This document shows, one piece after another, positions 6,137 to 9,907 of a stretch of 9,907 nt of DNA. Position 1 is the stretch's first letter. Every line of letters begins with the position of its first letter. The stretch spans positions 1 through 9,907 of the forward strand of contig JBEGQX010000343.1 of NCBI GenBank assembly GCA_041180805.1. The letters are read 5' to 3'. Source of the stretch: JBEGQX01 sp041180805 (GTDB lineage: Bacteria; Planctomycetota; Planctomycetia; Gemmatales; Gemmataceae). The notes below the pieces were generated by a model. It was not told where the DNA came from and did no database searches. It was given only the letters and a program-made list of their open reading frames with translations. Made by a program: the position numbers and the translations under genes.

Positions 6137-7615
6137 TCACGCAATCACATCGCGGATGACATTTCCCGCGACATCGGTCAGGCGAAAATCCCTGCCGTTG
6201 AAACGATAAGTAAGACGGGTGTGCTCTAGACCCAAAAGGTGAAGAATGGTCGCGTGCAAATCATTCACACTAACCCGATTGACCGCGGCCTTAAAACCAA
6301 CCTCATCGGTTTCACCATAATGGGTGCCGCCCTTCACGCCGCCGCCCGCAAGCCAGGTGGTAAAGGCATGGGGGTTGTGATCACGACCCAGAAAATTCTT
6401 GTCCTTGGTTTTCTGCACGATGGGCAGGCGGCCGAACTCGCCACAGCATATAACCAGTGTGGAATCAAGAAGCCCGCGCTGTTTCAAGTCGCTTAGAAGG
6501 GCACCTATGGGTTGATCCGTCTCCCCGGCAAACTGCCTGTGGTTACCTTCAATATCCCTGTGACCGTCCCAGCTTCGTTCGTTTTCCATGCCACCAGAAT
6601 AAATCTGCACAAAGCGTGAACCGCGCTCCACCAGCCTGCGGGCAACCAGGGCCTGTCGGGCAAAATGAGTGCACTTCTTGTTATCCAACCCATACATACG
6701 CTTGATGTGTTCAGGTTCTTTTTCGATGTCGAAAGCTTCCGGCGCAGCCATCTGCATTCGGTAGGCCAGTTCAAAACTTTCAATGCGGGCAGCAAGCGCG
6801 GCTTCATCCGGAGACTGTTCCTGATGAATACGGTTAAGCCGGTTCACCAGGTCAAGCTGGTTGCGCTGCTCTTTTTCATTCATGTGGGGAAGTCTGGAGA
6901 GATTGTCGATTGGGGCTCCCTGGGGATTCAGTGCTGTGCCCTGGAAAATACCAGGCAAAAAGCCAGCTCCCCAGTTAGAGGCGTGTCCCTTGGGCAGGCC
7001 CCGGCCAAGGGTATCGTACATCACCACAAAGGCTGGCAGATTCTGGCTGACAGAGCCCAATCCATAGGTCACCCAAGAACCCACGCAGGGAAATCCCATC
7101 CGGCTAAAACCAGTGTTGATCTGAAACAAAGCCGGTGAATGATTGTTGGTTTCGGTGAAACAGGAATGGATAAACGCCATGTCATCCACATGGTCGACCA
7201 TGTTGGGGAAGATTTCGGGCACCCAGGTGCCAGACTGTCCCTTTTTTTCAAACTTGAATGGCGACTTCATCAAGGGGCCAACTTCGCCCGAGAAAAACCC
7301 GGTGAACTTGTCAAAGCCCTTAAGTTCCTGACCATCATGTTTCGCAAGCTCTGGCTTGTAATCCCAGGTATCCACCTGGCTTTGACCGCCATTCATGAAA
7401 AGCCAGATCACAGATTTGGCCTTGCAGGAAAAATGGCCCTGCCTTGGAGCCAGCGGGTTAAGGCCAAGATCATTACTAGCCGCCCTTGCGGAATCGGACT
7501 GCAGCATACCGGCAAGCGCAAGCATGCCCATGCCCTGGCCAGTACGCGCAAGGAAATCCCTGCGGCGGGCAAAACTAGGTTCGGCATGGTAATGGGGTAT
7601 ATGGTTAATGTTCAT
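6137..7615 (-). CDS. DUF1501 family protein, Tat-exported
   Basis: This 492-aa protein belongs to the DUF1501 family, whose biochemical function is unknown and whose fold is thought to be related to the alkaline phosphatase/sulfatase superfamily. ARRRDFLA (16-23) followed by the hydrophobic GMGMLALAGM and an SARA-AS cleavage site (about residue 45) is a clear twin-arginine signal, implying export in folded form. Family marks include WLFMNGGQSQVDTWDYKP near residue 70, ETNNHSPAL, the GGMENERSWDGH region, CCGEFGRLP, GRDHNP and the C-terminal SVNDLHATILHLLGLEH, which parallels the DxxxT helix of sulfatases. Length is normal for the family and no defect is seen. It starts 13 nt after the DUF1553 stop and is almost certainly its operon partner. 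Its ribosome site is weak (GGTGA), so translation may be coupled to the upstream gene. A role in handling surface or periplasmic polysaccharide is inference only. Confidence 0.93.
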   Translation of the reverse strand: MNINHIPHYHAEPSFARRRDFLARTGQGMGMLALAGMLQSDSARAASNDLGLNPLAPRQGHFSCKAKSVIWLFMNGGQSQVDTWDYKPELAKHDGQELKGFDKFTGFFSGEVGPLMKSPFKFEKKGQSGTWVPEIFPNMVDHVDDMAFIHSCFTETNNHSPALFQINTGFSRMGFPCVGSWVTYGLGSVSQNLPAFVVMYDTLGRGLPKGHASNWGAGFLPGIFQGTALNPQGAPIDNLSRLPHMNEKEQRNQLDLVNRLNRIHQEQSPDEAALAARIESFELAYRMQMAAPEAFDIEKEPEHIKRMYGLDNKKCTHFARQALVARRLVERGSRFVQIYSGGMENERSWDGHRDIEGNHRQFAGETDQPIGALLSDLKQRGLLDSTLVICCGEFGRLPIVQKTKDKNFLGRDHNPHAFTTWLAGGGVKGGTHYGETDEVGFKAAVNRVSVNDLHATILHLLGLEHTRLTYRFNGRDFRLTDVAGNVIRDVIA

Positions 7616-7628
7616 GTTGTGTCACCAA

Positions 7629-9907
7629 TCAATCCAGGAATACAAATTCATTCAGGCTGAACAAAGCCTGGCAAAGATCCGCCAGGGCCGCTGATTCTGG
7701 TTTCTTTTCCGTTCGGTAAAAATCCTGTTGCTCTTTCAAAAATTCCAAACCTTCCTTCATTTCGGCATCCACGGGTAACCTTCCAAACGCTGACAGATAA
7801 GCCTGTTGAATCTGCCTTGCGGGTTGATCCGCCGGAGCAGTCCTTGCTATGCGATTTGCAAAACCCTCGGCATAAGTTCGAACCACCGGGCTATTCATCA
7901 TCATAAGTGCCTGTGGGGCAATCGTGGTAGTTGGCCTGGTGGCAAGGTCTTGCAGCGTATCCGGGCCGTCGAACAGCATCATCATTGGAATCAGCTTGCT
8001 GCGCTTGATGAAAAAGTAAATGCTTCGACGCTTTTGGCTGGCATCCAAAGTTCCCGGGCCAAACTGGGTTTCATCCAACATCGCGGAAACTTTGAGCATG
8101 GAGTCGCGTATGATCTCGCCCTCCAGTCTGCGGGTCTGATAATGCCATACCAGATTATTGTCCCTATCCTTCAACAGGCGCTTTTCATCAACAGCACTGG
8201 TTTGGGTATAAGCGGCACTGGTCATGATCAGCTTGTGCAGGTCCTTGATCTTCCATCCGCCCTTCACGAATTGGTAGGCAAGCCAGTCGAGAAGATCGGG
8301 GTTGGAGGGTTTTTCACCCTGAACCCCAAAATCACTGGGGGTAGCCACGATGCCTCTGCCAAAATGATAGTGCCAAACCCTGTTTACAATCACGCGGGCA
8401 AGCAACATTCCGGCACCTTGTTCGGTATCAGTGATCCATTCGGCCATGTTATGCCTGCGGAAGGAAAGCTTGGAGTCCTTGGGTGGTGCGGTTTGCCAAT
8501 GTTTTTCTCCATCCTTGGACTTCATGAGCACCACGGGGAATCCCTGAGCTGCAACAGAGACTTTCTGGTTCAGGTCGCCTCGCTTCAATAAGTGCACCGG
8601 GTCGTAAAAATCCGCCCCCTGAGTGTGAAGGCGAACCGCGGGAACACCCTCGCTGGATATGAGCGCCTTGGCAAGGCTGGCTTTTGGTTGCGTTGCCAGC
8701 ACATCTTCCACCGCCTGGTTTAGCTTCTTCCAATCCTCGTCCCGGGTCTTGTACCAATTGGCAAGCTCCACCATCTGGCCTGATTGCAACTTCTCACCAG
8801 ATTTCAAACGGGCAAGTGCTGTGCTGGTGTTCTCGGGAATGGCAATTCCATGGATCGCTGGATTTTCAGCAGAAGAAATGGCAAGACGCATCTTGGCAAG
8901 GTTGTGCTTGTTGTTGCCATTGAAATCCAAAGTGAAGGTCCAATCCGCACCATGTGGAAGATTCAAGGCCCCATCCACCTCATAAACCGCGGCATGATCT
9001 TTGCCAAACTGTGGATCGACAGCCCAGGAGGATTTCTTATTGCCATCAATGGTGGCACTAGCCGGAAGGCCCTTCTGGTCGAACGAAGAACGCACCGCCT
9101 TCAATTTGACTGCTTTGGCCTGGGTCGGTTTACCCGAGGCATCCAGAGGGTTAACCATTACCTTGAAATCACTCAGGGCAAAGTTCCCATTCGGAGCGCG
9201 ACCCGGGCCGCCCTTTACCAGTGACTTGTCACTTAACGCCTCCAGCCTTATCGAAGTAACCTTGGTGGAAGAAGACCCAGCCTGAATGGTATAAGTTTCA
9301 AAATCCGGATTGGTCCCCGTGGCGGTGATGATTCCGCTGGCACCCATGCTCAGTGTGGTGCCATTTTTCGCGGTGACTGATTTAACCTGTGGCACCAGAT
9401 AATCAGCCTTGGGGGCGTCCTTTGCTCCAGCCTTTACCCACGCTTCAACCCGGGACGGAAGTACTTCATTTTCCCATTGCGATCGTTTGTCTTCCACAGC
9501 CTTGAGTCTTTTATCAAAGGCTGACTTTTCGCGCAGGTAATTTTCAGGTTCAAGATTGATGTCCATATCCGACCTTACCGTGGTCGAGAAAGTGGAGATC
9601 ATCCGATAGTAATCGTTGGCGGTAATCGGATCAAATTTGTGATCATGGCAGCGGGCACAGGCAATGGTCAGGCCCAACATGGTGGTACCAATAGTGCGTA
9701 CCATGTCATCCAATTCATCGTAGCGTTCTTTCTCGGCCTGGCTTGCGGTGATCTGGGTGGCGTGGGTTCCCGCTGCCAGAAAACCAGTCGCCATCATAGC
9801 CATCGGGTTATTCGGTTCGTACTCATCCCCGGCGATTTGCCATTTCACAAAAGTGTTGTAGGGCAGATCCTGATTCAATGCCTTGATGACAAAATCGCGG
9901 TAATGGT
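7629..9907 (-). CDS. DUF1549/DUF1553 cytochrome-type protein, N-terminus beyond window
   Basis: The frame stays open to the right edge: the last bases add HYRDFVIKA before LNQDLPYN, a conserved stretch within DUF1549, so the true start lies outside and at least 758 residues are visible. In order: the end of DUF1549 with FVKWQIAGDEY and a CARCH heme-binding motif (bases 9645-9659); a coiled, charged segment; an inserted beta-rich module (bases about 8840-9330) with IRLEALSDKSL, GGPGRAPNGNF and TIDGNKKSSWAV, like the discoidin/lectin-like insert common in these proteins; then DUF1553 with NRVWHYHFGRG, ATPSDFGVQG and LMTSAAYTQTS. Full family members also carry an N-terminal cytochrome-like PSCyt1 region and a signal peptide, presumably off-window. 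The family is typical of Planctomycetota; its reaction is unknown, and electron transfer and carbohydrate contact are inferred from the domains. It is the first visible gene of the operon with DUF1501. Confidence 0.93.
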   Translation of the reverse strand, partial: HYRDFVIKALNQDLPYNTFVKWQIAGDEYEPNNPMAMMATGFLAAGTHATQITASQAEKERYDELDDMVRTIGTTMLGLTIACARCHDHKFDPITANDYYRMISTFSTTVRSDMDINLEPENYLREKSAFDKRLKAVEDKRSQWENEVLPSRVEAWVKAGAKDAPKADYLVPQVKSVTAKNGTTLSMGASGIITATGTNPDFETYTIQAGSSSTKVTSIRLEALSDKSLVKGGPGRAPNGNFALSDFKVMVNPLDASGKPTQAKAVKLKAVRSSFDQKGLPASATIDGNKKSSWAVDPQFGKDHAAVYEVDGALNLPHGADWTFTLDFNGNNKHNLAKMRLAISSAENPAIHGIAIPENTSTALARLKSGEKLQSGQMVELANWYKTRDEDWKKLNQAVEDVLATQPKASLAKALISSEGVPAVRLHTQGADFYDPVHLLKRGDLNQKVSVAAQGFPVVLMKSKDGEKHWQTAPPKDSKLSFRRHNMAEWITDTEQGAGMLLARVIVNRVWHYHFGRGIVATPSDFGVQGEKPSNPDLLDWLAYQFVKGGWKIKDLHKLIMTSAAYTQTSAVDEKRLLKDRDNNLVWHYQTRRLEGEIIRDSMLKVSAMLDETQFGPGTLDASQKRRSIYFFIKRSKLIPMMMLFDGPDTLQDLATRPTTTIAPQALMMMNSPVVRTYAEGFANRIARTAPADQPARQIQQAYLSAFGRLPVDAEMKEGLEFLKEQQDFYRTEKKPESAALADLCQALFSLNEFVFLD

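Noticed and set aside
7139..8591. Long plus-strand open frames (173 and 261 aa)
   Set aside because: They are mirror frames of DUF1501 and DUF1553, with low-complexity composition and no family motifs.
9876..9878. TTG at 9878 as the start of the DUF1553 gene
   Set aside because: The frame continues upstream to the window edge with HYRDFVIKA, a conserved part of DUF1549, so this codon is an internal leucine.
1..9907. CRISPR array, transposon ends, tRNA, rRNA, phage or defence genes
   Set aside because: I found no spaced direct repeats, transposase frames, terminal inverted repeats or RNA-gene signatures. The genes present are ordinary for a planctomycete chromosome.

Overview
The window reads as a piece of a planctomycete chromosome. 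The grounds are a DUF1553/DUF1549 cytochrome-type protein next to a Tat-exported DUF1501 protein, a secreted class I sulfatase, and a very large serine/threonine kinase with a C-terminal SUMF1/FGE-like domain. These families are strongly expanded and often co-located in Planctomycetota. I cannot place it below phylum. Base composition is moderate and even, with no obvious island boundary, IS element, tRNA, rRNA or CRISPR array.

Layout: (1) 1-493, minus strand: the first 164 residues of a sigma-70-like factor with a TTG start, cut by the left edge. (2) 494-876: a 383-bp gap with a strong leader hairpin just before the sigma gene, a second imperfect hairpin, and a possible 25-codon small ORF with a good ribosome binding site. 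(3) 877-1389, minus: a 170-aa protein I do not recognise. (4) 1390-1549: a gap with a perfect inverted repeat and two small hairpins. (5) 1550-2947, minus: an exported sulfatase with the CxPSR formylglycine motif. (6) 2948-3111: a divergent promoter region. (7) 3112-6117, plus: a 1001-aa kinase, helical region and SUMF1-like fusion, the only plus-strand gene. (8) 6137-7615 and 7629-9907, minus: a DUF1553 gene (cut by the right edge) followed 13 bp later by DUF1501, a two-gene operon converging on the kinase with only 19 bp between stop codons.

Working together (inference): the sulfatase, DUF1501 and DUF1553 products all look exported and fit the planctomycete envelope/periplasmic repertoire often linked to sulfated polysaccharide use. 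The kinase and sigma factor are regulators. The kinase's SUMF1-like domain lacks both catalytic cysteines of aerobic formylglycine-generating enzyme, so it is unlikely to be the activator of the neighbouring sulfatase despite the tempting position.

I do not see an obviously new multi-gene system. The items most worth a second look are the sigma-gene leader hairpin, the small ORF, the unrecognised 170-aa protein and the catalytically degenerate SUMF1-like domain beside a sulfatase that needs formylglycine.
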